Assembly (NCBI GenBank): GCA_937894675.1
Contig: CALCQO010000022.1
Span: 21,622-85,621 of the forward strand
Direction of reading: 5' to 3'
Length of the DNA: 64,000 nt
Source of the DNA: an uncultured Clostridia bacterium
Lineage (GTDB): Bacteria; Bacillota; Clostridia; Christensenellales; Aristaeellaceae
Shown: positions 43,249 through 50,383 of the stretch, in pieces
Layout: every line of letters starts with the position of its first letter
Numbering within the stretch: position 1 is the stretch's first letter
Notes under the pieces: generated by a model
Seen by the model: only the letters and a program-made list of their open reading frames with translations
The model's database searches: none
Told to the model about the DNA's origin: nothing
Position numbers and translations under genes: made by a program

Positions 43249-43521
43249 TTACTGGCACATGCCGTGCTTGACGCGGTCGTGCTCCTCCGCCCGCTTGCCG
43301 TTGTTGAAACGGTCCAGGGTGCCCACCAGGTAGCCGGTGATGCGGCGGATGCGCTCAAAGGGCAGGGCGGTAAAGGTGTAGTCGATGTCCACAAACTCCC
43401 CATCCACGGTGATGTCCATGTGCTTGGGCTCGCGGCCAAATTTTTCGGTGGCGTGGGCAAAATAACCGGCCAGTTCCTCCCGGGAGAGGTCGCCGTTGTT
43501 GACAGTGTATGAGCAGTTCAT
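43249..43521 (-). CDS. Small NrdD C-terminal-like glycyl-radical protein
   Basis: A 90-residue protein. The last 40 residues, with IRRITGYLVGTLDRFNNGKR and DRVKH, resemble the very C-terminus of anaerobic ribonucleotide reductase NrdD, where the glycine of R-[VI]-T-G-Y carries the stable radical. The zinc-binding CxxC pairs of NrdD are missing, and there is no catalytic barrel. Proteins of this size are sometimes labelled anaerobic ribonucleotide reductase. Real activity alone is not possible; it could be a spare radical domain, as YfiD is for pyruvate formate-lyase. Start ATG 43521 follows AGGAGGGATATC. Confidence 0.65.
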   Translation of the reverse strand: MNCSYTVNNGDLSREELAGYFAHATEKFGREPKHMDITVDGEFVDIDYTFTALPFERIRRITGYLVGTLDRFNNGKRAEEHDRVKHGMCQ

Positions 43522-43563
43522 GATATCCCTCCTGATGTCCATGGTTTCTTGACGCTACCGCCA

Positions 43564-43592
43564 ATGATATACCATATTTTGTGGTTTGTAAA
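43564..43592 (-). promoter_or_regulatory. Promoter of the NrdD-like gene
   Basis: On the minus strand TTTACA, 17 bases, TATCAT, about 45 bases upstream of the start codon. Confidence 0.6.
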
Positions 43593-43735
43593 TACATTCG
43601 ACACAAATTGTAGGCGCGGCAGCGTGGATTTTTCCTGTACCCGGCGGATGATGAAAGCTGAACGGGATGGGAATGTTCGCCTATTTTATGGAATGATTTG
43701 ATGGCGTTATCAAAAGTATAAAAAGATTTTGTAAT

Positions 43736-43779
43736 AAAGACGAACATTACAATTGAAATGATAAATAATATTCGCATTA
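43736..43779. promoter_or_regulatory. PurR-type PurBox pair
   Basis: Two inverted boxes, AAAGACGAACATT and (reverse strand) TAATGCGAATATT, with 26 bases between the CGAA and TTCG cores. This spacing and the core CGAA fit the paired PurBoxes bound by the PRPP-sensing PurR repressor of Firmicutes. They end four bases before the -35 of the purine promoter. Known consensus recalled, not searched. Confidence 0.6.
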
Positions 43780-43782
43780 TCA

Positions 43783-43811
43783 TTGACAGACCCCGTGGGA
43801 CAAGCTATGAT
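43783..43811 (+). promoter_or_regulatory. Promoter of the purine operon
   Basis: TTGACA, 17 bases, TATGAT: consensus -35 and near-consensus -10, about 112 bases before the purE start. Confidence 0.85.
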
Positions 43812-43824
43812 GGATGTGTATTTT

Positions 43825-43884
43825 CCGTTGTGTACGGGGGTACCGCCGGAAGGCGCCGGACGCGAGGCCGGGCCCCGTTCCGGG
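43825..43884 (+). ncRNA. Structured leader of the purine operon, class unknown
   Basis: The leader can form a three-way junction: ACGGGG (43834-43839) with CCCCGT (43873-43878), enclosing GCC-GGAA-GGC and CCGG-8 bases-CCGG. Two other hairpins, CCGT-TGTGT-ACGG (43825-43837) and CCCG-TTC-CGGG (43874-43884), would compete with the outer stem. It has neither the purine riboswitch core nor the ZTP core CCGCCTGGGCA that I know. There is no T-run. Function is inference; it may be only GC-rich chance folding. Confidence 0.35.
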
Positions 43885-43923
43885 AGAATCCTGCTGAAGG
43901 TAAAGTTCCATGAAGGAGGATGT

Positions 43924-44427
43924 ATGAAGAAAGTAGCCGTCATCATGGGCAGCGCCAGCGACCTGCCCGTTGCCCAGAAGGCTGTTGATACCCTGAAGGA
44001 GTTCGGGGTGCCCTGCACAGTGCGCGTACTGTCTGCCCATCGCACGGCGGAACAGGCGCGCACATTTGCTGTGGGGGCAAGGGAAAAAGGCTACGGCGCC
44101 TTGATTGCCGTGGCCGGCATGGCCGCCCATCTGGCGGGCGCCCTGGCCGCCAATACCACATTGCCCGTGGTGGGGGTGCCGGCGGTGTCCGGCGCTCTTG
44201 GGGGCATAGATGCCCTATTGTCCACCGTGCAGATGCCCCCGGGCATACCGGTGGCCACTGTAGCCATCAATGGAGGCAAAAACGCGGCGCTGCTGTGCGT
44301 GCAGATGCTGTCCCTGAGCGATGAAAGTCTGGCGGACAAACTGGCGAAAGCCCGGGAAACCATGGAAAGGGAAGCCCTGAAAAAAGACGCGGAACTACAA
44401 CAAAGTTTGTCGGATGCGGAGGAGTAA
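43924..44427 (+). CDS. purE: N5-carboxyaminoimidazole ribonucleotide mutase (PurE)
   Basis: A 167-residue enzyme starting MKKVAVIMGSASDLPVAQKA, with SAHRTAEQA (residues about 40-48) and the substrate loop AVAGMAAHLAGALAANTTLPVVGVP, then INGGKNAALLCVQML. These are class I PurE marks, for which PurK normally supplies the carboxylated substrate. No purK lies in this operon, so it is elsewhere or the enzyme uses CO2 directly as in class II. First gene of the operon; the start at ATG 43924 follows AAGGAGG. Its end is five bases before the purC start. Confidence 0.94.
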   Translation: MKKVAVIMGSASDLPVAQKAVDTLKEFGVPCTVRVLSAHRTAEQARTFAVGAREKGYGALIAVAGMAAHLAGALAANTTLPVVGVPAVSGALGGIDALLSTVQMPPGIPVATVAINGGKNAALLCVQMLSLSDESLADKLAKARETMEREALKKDAELQQSLSDAEE

Positions 44428-44431
44428 ACCC

Positions 44432-45109
44432 ATGAAATTAACCTATACAGGCAAAACCAAGGATGTGTACATGCTGGATAACGGCCATGCCCTGCTGCAG
44501 TTCAAGGATGATGTCACCGGCGAAAACGGCGTGTTCGACCCCGGCGCCAACACGGTGGGGCTGTCCATCGACGGCATGGGCAAGCTGAACCTGGCCATGA
44601 GCAAGTATTACTTTGAGCTGCTGGGCGAAAAGGGCGTGAAAACCCATTATGTGTCCTGCGACGCGGACAAGGGCACCATGGAGGTGCTGTCCGCCTCCCC
44701 CTTTGGCAAGGGGCTGGAGGTCATCTGCCGCCTGCGGGCGGTGGGCAGCTTCATCCGCCGCTACGGCGCCTATGTGGAAGCGGGCACCCCGCTGCCCGCC
44801 TATGTGGAAATGACCCTGAAGGACGACGAGCGGGGCGACCCCCTCATCACCCAGGAAGGCCTTCAGGTGCTGGGAGTTATGACCAGGCAGCAGTATGAGG
44901 ACGCCGCCGACATGACCCGGCGCATCACCCGTATCATCGCCGAGGATCTGGCCTCCCGCGGGCTGGAACTGTACGACATCAAGCTGGAGTTTGGCTTTGC
45001 CGGCGGCCAGGTGATTCTGATGGATGAAATCGCCTCGGGCAACATGCGGGTTTACGAAAACGGCCAGGTGCTGGACCCCATCGCCTTAACCAGGCGCGTC
45101 CTTGGGTAA
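44432..45109 (+). CDS. purC: SAICAR synthetase (PurC)
   Basis: A 225-residue ligase that joins aspartate to CAIR with ATP. It begins MKLTYTGKTKDVYMLDNGHALLQFKDDVTGENG, with YGAYVEAGTPLP-type substrate loop in the middle and LYDIKLEFGF and LMDEIASGNMRV at the end (the metal-binding D-E region, SAICAR synthetase signature 2). Start ATG 44432 follows GGAGGAG within the end of purE. Confidence 0.94.
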   Translation: MKLTYTGKTKDVYMLDNGHALLQFKDDVTGENGVFDPGANTVGLSIDGMGKLNLAMSKYYFELLGEKGVKTHYVSCDADKGTMEVLSASPFGKGLEVICRLRAVGSFIRRYGAYVEAGTPLPAYVEMTLKDDERGDPLITQEGLQVLGVMTRQQYEDAADMTRRITRIIAEDLASRGLELYDIKLEFGFAGGQVILMDEIASGNMRVYENGQVLDPIALTRRVLG

Positions 45110-45118
45110 GGGGCATTT

Positions 45119-46552
45119 ATGAGCATACATGAGGAATGCGGCATATTCGGCATCTGCCGCGGCACCCTGGGGGATGTAGCCCTGGACACCTACTTCGGCC
45201 TGCAGGCCTTGCAGCACAGGGGGCAGGAAAGCTGCGGCATCGCCGTCAACCATGACGGCCTGTTCCACCTGTTTACCGACGCCGGGGTGGTCAGCGAAGC
45301 CATCTCCCCCGGCACCATCAGCATGCTGGGCCAGGGCAACATGGCCATCGGCCATGTGCGCTACGGCAGCGACCACGAGCGGGGCCGCATCAACGCCCAG
45401 CCCCTGGTGGTGGATCATTTCAAGGGGCGCATGGCGCTGGCCAACAACGGCTCTCTGGTCAACTATCTGGAACTGCGCACCCAGTATGAAAAGCAGGGGT
45501 CCATCTTCCACACCACCAGCGATGTGGAGGTTATCTCCTGCGCCATCACCAGGGAGCGGCTCACCGCCCCCTCCCTGGAGGAGGCCGTCAACCGGGCGAT
45601 GCACCGCCTGAAGGGCAGCTATTCTTTGGTGATTATGACGCCAAAGAAGCTCATCGCCGTGCGCGACCCCCTGGGCTTTAAGCCCCTGTGCTACGGCCAG
45701 TGCCTGGACGGCACCTATGTGGTGGCCAGCGAATCCTGCGCCCTGGACGCGGTGGGGGCCAGGCTGGTGCGGGACATCCGGCCCGGCGAAATCCTGGTGT
45801 TCGATCGGGAGGAGATGCGCTCCCTGCTGGATCACTGCGGCAGCGCGCCCGCCAAGGTCTGCGTGTTTGAGTATATCTATTTCGCCCGCCCCGACTCGGT
45901 CATGGACAAGGTCAGCGTGCACCACGCGCGGCTGAAGGCCGGCGAAGTATTGGCCAAGGAGCACCCGGTGGAAGCGGACATCGTTATCGGCGTGCCCGAT
46001 TCGGGCATCGACGCCGCCATCGGCTACGCCCGGGCGTCGGGTATCCCCTATGGCCTGGGCTTTATCAAGAACAAGTACATCGGCCGCACCTTCATCGCCC
46101 CCCGGCAGATGGAGCGGGAGACGGGGGTGCGCATCAAGCTCAACCCCATCGCCGAGGAAGTGGCGGGCAAGCGGGTGGTGCTGGTGGACGATTCCATCGT
46201 GCGGGGCACCACCAGCAAAAAGATTGTCCGCCTTTTGCGGGAGGCTGGGGCCAGGGAAGTGCACATGCGGGTCACCGCGCCGCCCTTCATCAACCCCTGC
46301 TACTACGGCACCGACATCAAATCCCGGGACAGCCTGATTGCCTGCCTGTACCCCCTGGAAAAAATCGCCGACATCATCGGCGCCGACAGCCTGGGCTACA
46401 TCAGCGTGGAAGGGGTGCGCAGCATCGCCGGAAACATGTCCCCGGGCTTTTGCACCGCCTGTTTTGATGGCGACTACCCCACCCAGGCCCCCCAGAGCGT
46501 GGAGCGGGACCGTTTCAGCAAGCGCCTGATGCGCGTAGGAGGTACCAGATGA
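45119..46552 (+). CDS. purF: Amidophosphoribosyltransferase (PurF)
   Basis: A 477-residue enzyme making phosphoribosylamine from PRPP and glutamine, the first committed step. The propeptide MSIHEE precedes the nucleophile C7 (ECGIFGICR). The PRPP loop is VVLVDDSIVRGTTSKKIV near residue 353. Cysteines in the C-terminal part (CYYGTDI, ACLYPLEK, PGFCTACFDG) fit the iron-sulfur type of Gram-positive PurF. Its stop overlaps the purM start (ATGA). Confidence 0.95.
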   Translation: MSIHEECGIFGICRGTLGDVALDTYFGLQALQHRGQESCGIAVNHDGLFHLFTDAGVVSEAISPGTISMLGQGNMAIGHVRYGSDHERGRINAQPLVVDHFKGRMALANNGSLVNYLELRTQYEKQGSIFHTTSDVEVISCAITRERLTAPSLEEAVNRAMHRLKGSYSLVIMTPKKLIAVRDPLGFKPLCYGQCLDGTYVVASESCALDAVGARLVRDIRPGEILVFDREEMRSLLDHCGSAPAKVCVFEYIYFARPDSVMDKVSVHHARLKAGEVLAKEHPVEADIVIGVPDSGIDAAIGYARASGIPYGLGFIKNKYIGRTFIAPRQMERETGVRIKLNPIAEEVAGKRVVLVDDSIVRGTTSKKIVRLLREAGAREVHMRVTAPPFINPCYYGTDIKSRDSLIACLYPLEKIADIIGADSLGYISVEGVRSIAGNMSPGFCTACFDGDYPTQAPQSVERDRFSKRLMRVGGTR

Positions 46553-47583
46553 AAAGCGAAAGCGGACATTACAAGGACGCCGGCGTGGATATCAACGCCG
46601 GATACAAGGCGGTGGAACTGATGAAGTCCTCCATCCGCCGCACCATGATCCCCGGGGCGGATTGCGACCTGGGCGGCTTTGGCGGCCTGTTTATGCCCGA
46701 TTTGACAAGCATCAAAACCCCGGTGCTGGTCAGCGGCACCGACGGGGTGGGCACCAAGCTGAAGCTGGCCTTTTTAATGGACAAGCACGATACCATCGGC
46801 ATCGACTGCGTGGCCATGTGCGCCAACGACGTACTGTGCTGCGGCGCCAAGCCCCTGTTCTTCCTGGACTATGTGGCGGTGGGCAAAAACGTGCCCGAGC
46901 GGGTGGCGGACATCGTATCCGGCGTGGCGGAGGGCTGCGTGCAGGCGGGCTGCGCCTTGATTGGCGGCGAAACCGCCGAGATGCCAGGCTTCTACGCGGT
47001 AGACGAGTACGACCTGGCGGGCTTTTGCGTGGGCGTGGTGGACAAGGACAAGATTTTCGATAAAAACCAGGTGCGTCCCGGGAATGTGCTGCTGGGTCTG
47101 CCCTCCACGGGGCTGCACTCCAACGGCTTTTCTCTGGCCCGCAAGCTCTTTGACGTGGAGAACGCTGATTTGCGCGCCCCCTTGGCGGAACTAAACGGCC
47201 AATCCCTGGGGGAAAGCCTGCTGGCGCCCACCCGCATCTATGTCAAGCCCATGCTGCGCCTGTTTGACGCGGTGGGGGTGAAGGGCGTCGCCCACATCAC
47301 CGGCGGCGGCTTTTACGAGAACATTCCCCGGGTGCTGCCCGACAACTGCCGCGCCTATGTGGACGCAAGCGCCTGGCAGCCCCAGCCCCTCTTCGCGCTG
47401 ATGGCGCAAAAAGGCGGCATTTCCCAGACGGAGATGTTCTCCACCTTCAACATGGGGGTGGGCATGGTGGTTGTGGTAGACAAGCAGGACGCGGACACCG
47501 CCCTTGACACCCTGCGCGCACACGGCCAGGAGGCCTTTGTGCTGGGGGACATCCGCGGGGGCGATAAGGGCGTCACCCTGTGA
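46549..47583 (+). CDS. purM: AIR synthetase (PurM)
   Basis: A 344-residue enzyme that closes the imidazole ring using ATP. Marks: YKDAGVDINAGYKAVELMK at the N-terminus, LVSGTDGVGTKLKLAF (residues 62-77), CALIGGETAEMPGFY, and TGLHSNGFSLARK. The stop overlaps the GTG start of purN (GTGA). Coupled to purF by ATGA. Confidence 0.95.
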   Translation: MKSESGHYKDAGVDINAGYKAVELMKSSIRRTMIPGADCDLGGFGGLFMPDLTSIKTPVLVSGTDGVGTKLKLAFLMDKHDTIGIDCVAMCANDVLCCGAKPLFFLDYVAVGKNVPERVADIVSGVAEGCVQAGCALIGGETAEMPGFYAVDEYDLAGFCVGVVDKDKIFDKNQVRPGNVLLGLPSTGLHSNGFSLARKLFDVENADLRAPLAELNGQSLGESLLAPTRIYVKPMLRLFDAVGVKGVAHITGGGFYENIPRVLPDNCRAYVDASAWQPQPLFALMAQKGGISQTEMFSTFNMGVGMVVVVDKQDADTALDTLRAHGQEAFVLGDIRGGDKGVTL

Positions 47584-48203
47584 CCGCCCGCATCGCCGTG
47601 CTGGTGTCCGGCGGGGGCACCAACCTGCAGGCGCTGCTGGACGCCCAGCAAAAGGGCATACTGGTCAGCGGCCGGGTGGTGCTGGTGGTCTCCACCAGGG
47701 AGGACGCCTACGCCCTTACCCGCGCCCGCCAGGCGGGGGTCAAGGCAGTGGCCTTTCCCCGCAAAACCATGGGCGCGGCGGCCTTTGAAAAGGAAACCCT
47801 GGCGCTTTTGGCCCAGGAGGGCATCGACCTGATCATCCTGGCGGGTTTTCTCAGCATCCTGTCCCCTTCCTTTGTACGCCAGTATGAAAACCGCATCATC
47901 AACGTGCACCCGGCGCTGATTCCCGCCTTTTCCGGCAAGGGCTACTATGGGCTGAAGGTGCACGAGGAAGCCCTCAAACGGGGGGTGGCCATCACCGGCG
48001 CTACGGTGCACCTGGTGAACGAGGAGGCGGACGGCGGCCCCATCCTGCTGCAAAAGGCGGTGCGGGTGAAGAAGAACGATACCCCCCAATCCCTGCAGAA
48101 GCGGGTGATGGAGCAGGCCGAGTGGGTGCTGCTGCCCAAGGCCGCGGAAAGCATGAGCAAAAAAATCTGTACCGAAAAGGAGAAACAGCATGTACCCCAA
48201 TGA
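47580..48203 (+). CDS. purN: GAR transformylase (PurN)
   Basis: A 207-residue folate-dependent transferase. SGGGTNLQALL at residues 10-20 is the glycine-rich phosphate loop; the catalytic set is N108, H110 (NVHPALIPAF) and D151 (EEADGGPI). It formylates GAR with 10-formyl-THF. It starts with GTG overlapping the purM stop, and its end overlaps the IMP cyclohydrolase start by 14 bp. Confidence 0.94.
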   Translation: MTARIAVLVSGGGTNLQALLDAQQKGILVSGRVVLVVSTREDAYALTRARQAGVKAVAFPRKTMGAAAFEKETLALLAQEGIDLIILAGFLSILSPSFVRQYENRIINVHPALIPAFSGKGYYGLKVHEEALKRGVAITGATVHLVNEEADGGPILLQKAVRVKKNDTPQSLQKRVMEQAEWVLLPKAAESMSKKICTEKEKQHVPQ

Positions 48204-48918
48204 AACCATGGATCTGTGCGGCATATTACAAGCCAATCCCTATCCCGGCCGGGGGCTGATGATGGGGGTGAACCAGCGCAATGAGGCGGTCATGCTGTAT
48301 TTCATCATGGGGCGTAGCGACAACAGCCGCAACCGGGTGTTCCTTCGGGACGGCGACGGCCTGCGCATCGAGCCCTATGACGCCTCCCTGGTGAAGGACC
48401 CTTCCCTGATTATCTACCGCCCTGTGCGCAAGCTTGATAACACCTATATTGTTACCAACGGCGACCAGACGGACACCATCTACGACTTTCTGCGCCGGGG
48501 CAGCCACCTGTCCGACGCCCTGCTCAGCCGCAGCTACGAGCCCGACGCCCCCAACTACACCCCCCGCATCTCCTCGGTGATGACCATCGCCAAGGGGGAC
48601 TGCCGCTACACCCTGTCCATCCTTAAAAAACAGGACGACGTGGGCGTCCACTGCGCCCGGCAGTATTTTGAGTACCGCCGGGAAAAGGGGCTGGGGCATT
48701 TCATCCACACCTATGAGGGGGACGGCAGCCTCCTGCCCTCGTTCCGGGGAGAGCCCGCCCGCATCGCCCTGCGGGGGGATGTCCAGACCTTCGCCCAGAA
48801 CGCCTGGGACAGCCTGCATCCCGACAATCGCATCGCCCTGTACGCCCGCGCGGTGCCCCTGGATGGCGGGGAAGAAACCGTCATCATCATCAACCGCTTC
48901 GCCAAGGAGGATCTATGA
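48190..48918 (+). CDS. purO: PurO-type IMP cyclohydrolase
   Basis: A 242-residue protein of the IMP cyclohydrolase-like family PF07826: QANPYPGRGLMMGVNQRNEAV at the N-terminus, a family mark, then SSVMTIAKGDCRYTLSILKK and an alpha-beta-beta-alpha fold. PurO closes FAICAR to IMP in archaea and is not related to the N-terminal domain of PurH. It is the partner of the stand-alone AICAR transformylase encoded next (ATGA overlap). Together they replace bifunctional PurH. Symbol by function; the bacterial branch is less studied. Start follows AAAAGGAG. Confidence 0.87.
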   Translation: MYPNETMDLCGILQANPYPGRGLMMGVNQRNEAVMLYFIMGRSDNSRNRVFLRDGDGLRIEPYDASLVKDPSLIIYRPVRKLDNTYIVTNGDQTDTIYDFLRRGSHLSDALLSRSYEPDAPNYTPRISSVMTIAKGDCRYTLSILKKQDDVGVHCARQYFEYRREKGLGHFIHTYEGDGSLLPSFRGEPARIALRGDVQTFAQNAWDSLHPDNRIALYARAVPLDGGEETVIIINRFAKEDL

Positions 48919-50099
48919 AAGAGTACACCCTCAAATACGGCTGCAACCCCAACCAGAGCCCGGCCTATATCCGCATGGCGGACGGAGGCGACCTGCCCTT
49001 TGCGGTATTAAACGGCAGGCCCGGCTATATCAACTACCTGGATGCCCTCAACGCCTGGCAGCTGGTGAAGGCCCTGAAAAAGGCCACAGGCCTGGCGGCC
49101 GCCGCGTCCTTTAAGCATGTCAGCCCCGCGGGGGCGGCGGTGGGGCTGCCCTTGAGCGAAACGCTGAAGAAAATCTACTTTGTGGAAGATATTGAAGGTT
49201 TAGACGAATCCCCCCTGGCCTGTGCCTACGCCAGGGCCCGGGGGGCGGACAGGCTGTGCTCCTTTGGCGACTTTATCGCCCTGAGCGATGTGTGCGACGT
49301 GCCCACCGCCCAAATGATTGCCCGGGAAGTGTCCGACGGCGTCATCGCCCCCGGCTATCAGGAGGAGGCCCTTGCCATCCTCAAACAAAAGCGCAAGGGC
49401 GGCTACGCCGTGCTGCAGATGGATCCCGAATACGAACCCAAGCACGAAGAAAACCGGGATGTCTACGGCATCACGTTGACGCAGGGATACAATGACGGTA
49501 TCATAGACGAAAGCCTGCTGGGCCATGTGGTGACAAAGAAACAGACCCTGCCGGAGGGAGCGAAAAGGGATTTGCTCCTTGCCATGATTACCCTCAAGTA
49601 CACCCAGTCCAACTCCGTCTGCTTTGTCAAGGACGGGCAGGTAATCGGCAACGGCGCCGGGCAGCAGAGCCGCGTGCACTGCGTGCGCCTGGCGGGGGAC
49701 AAGGCGGATTTGTGGCACCTGCGCCAGCACCCCAAGGCCCTCAGCCTGCCCTTTGCGGCGGACATCCGCCGCCCCGAGCGGGACAACGCCGTGGACGCTT
49801 TCCTGTCCCCGGATGCGGAAACCCTGCTGCAGGACGGAAGATGGGAGCATCTGTTTACCCATAAGCCCGACTTTTTAACCCGGCAGGAGCGGGAGGATTG
49901 GCAAAAGCAGCTGCAGGGGGTAGCCCTTGGCAGCGACGCCTTCTTCCCCTTCAGCGACAACATCGACCGGGCCAACCTAAGCGGCGTTGCCTACATCGCC
50001 CAGCCCGGCGGCTCTGTGCGGGACGCGGATGTCATCCAGGCCTGCGACAACTACGGCATGGTGATGGCGCTGACCAATGTGCGCCTGTTCCATCATTAA
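48915..50099 (+). CDS. Stand-alone AICAR transformylase (PurH C-terminal type)
   Basis: A 394-residue protein matching only the AICAR formyltransferase part of PurH: SFKHVSPAG with the catalytic K67-H68, then GAGQQSRVHCVRLAGDKA and SDAFFPFSDNIDRANLSGVAYIAQPGGS near the end. The IMP cyclohydrolase domain (MGS-like fold) of normal PurH is missing from its N-terminus. The first residues NPNQSPAYIR fit the family's own beginning, so it is not truncated. It transfers a formyl group from 10-formyl-THF to AICAR. Overlaps purO by ATGA. Confidence 0.92.
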   Translation: MKEYTLKYGCNPNQSPAYIRMADGGDLPFAVLNGRPGYINYLDALNAWQLVKALKKATGLAAAASFKHVSPAGAAVGLPLSETLKKIYFVEDIEGLDESPLACAYARARGADRLCSFGDFIALSDVCDVPTAQMIAREVSDGVIAPGYQEEALAILKQKRKGGYAVLQMDPEYEPKHEENRDVYGITLTQGYNDGIIDESLLGHVVTKKQTLPEGAKRDLLLAMITLKYTQSNSVCFVKDGQVIGNGAGQQSRVHCVRLAGDKADLWHLRQHPKALSLPFAADIRRPERDNAVDAFLSPDAETLLQDGRWEHLFTHKPDFLTRQEREDWQKQLQGVALGSDAFFPFSDNIDRANLSGVAYIAQPGGSVRDADVIQACDNYGMVMALTNVRLFHH

Positions 50100-50112
50100 G
50101 AGGAGGATTTCC

Positions 50113-50370
50113 ATGGATACCATCGAGTTTCGTTTTGACGTGCAGCTGCTGATTGAGGGGCAGAATATGTCCGAGGATGACATCGGCGACTATATTGAGG
50201 ACAACATCGTGGGCGACAGCCTGCTGTGCGTGGGGGATGAGGAGCTGATTAAAATCCACTACCACACCAACGAGCCCTGGCAGGTGCTGGAATACTGCGC
50301 CTCCCAGGGGGATATCCACGACATCGTGGTGGAGAACATGATTCGCCAGGCGGAGGGCCTGCAGGGCTAA
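50113..50370 (+). CDS. Small FakA/YloV C-terminal-like protein
   Basis: An 85-residue protein. VGDSLLCVGDEELIKIHYHTNEPWQVLEYCASQGDIHDIVVENM closely follows the middle/C-terminal domain of FakA (YloV, DAK2 family), which reads GDSLVVVGD-x-LVKVHxHT. The DhaL kinase domain is absent. Such small proteins are sometimes labelled kinase to dihydroxyacetone kinase, but it cannot be a kinase alone. It sits between AICAR transformylase and purD, with its own AGGAGG. Its presence in a purine operon is not explained by known chemistry. Confidence 0.75.
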   Translation: MDTIEFRFDVQLLIEGQNMSEDDIGDYIEDNIVGDSLLCVGDEELIKIHYHTNEPWQVLEYCASQGDIHDIVVENMIRQAEGLQG

Positions 50371-50383
50371 CAGGAGGAACGGT

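Larger units (their letters stand above)
43522..43923. other. Divergent regulatory region before the purine operon
   Basis: Gene-free, AT-rich on the left and GC-rich on the right. It holds the promoter of the NrdD-like gene (43564-43592, minus), PurBox-like sites (43736-43779), the purE promoter (43783-43811) and a foldable leader (43825-43884). Confidence 0.8.

Noticed and set aside
43838..43884. Purine, PRPP (ykkC) or ZTP riboswitch before purE
   Set aside because: None of the conserved cores I know for these classes is present; kept only as an unclassified leader.
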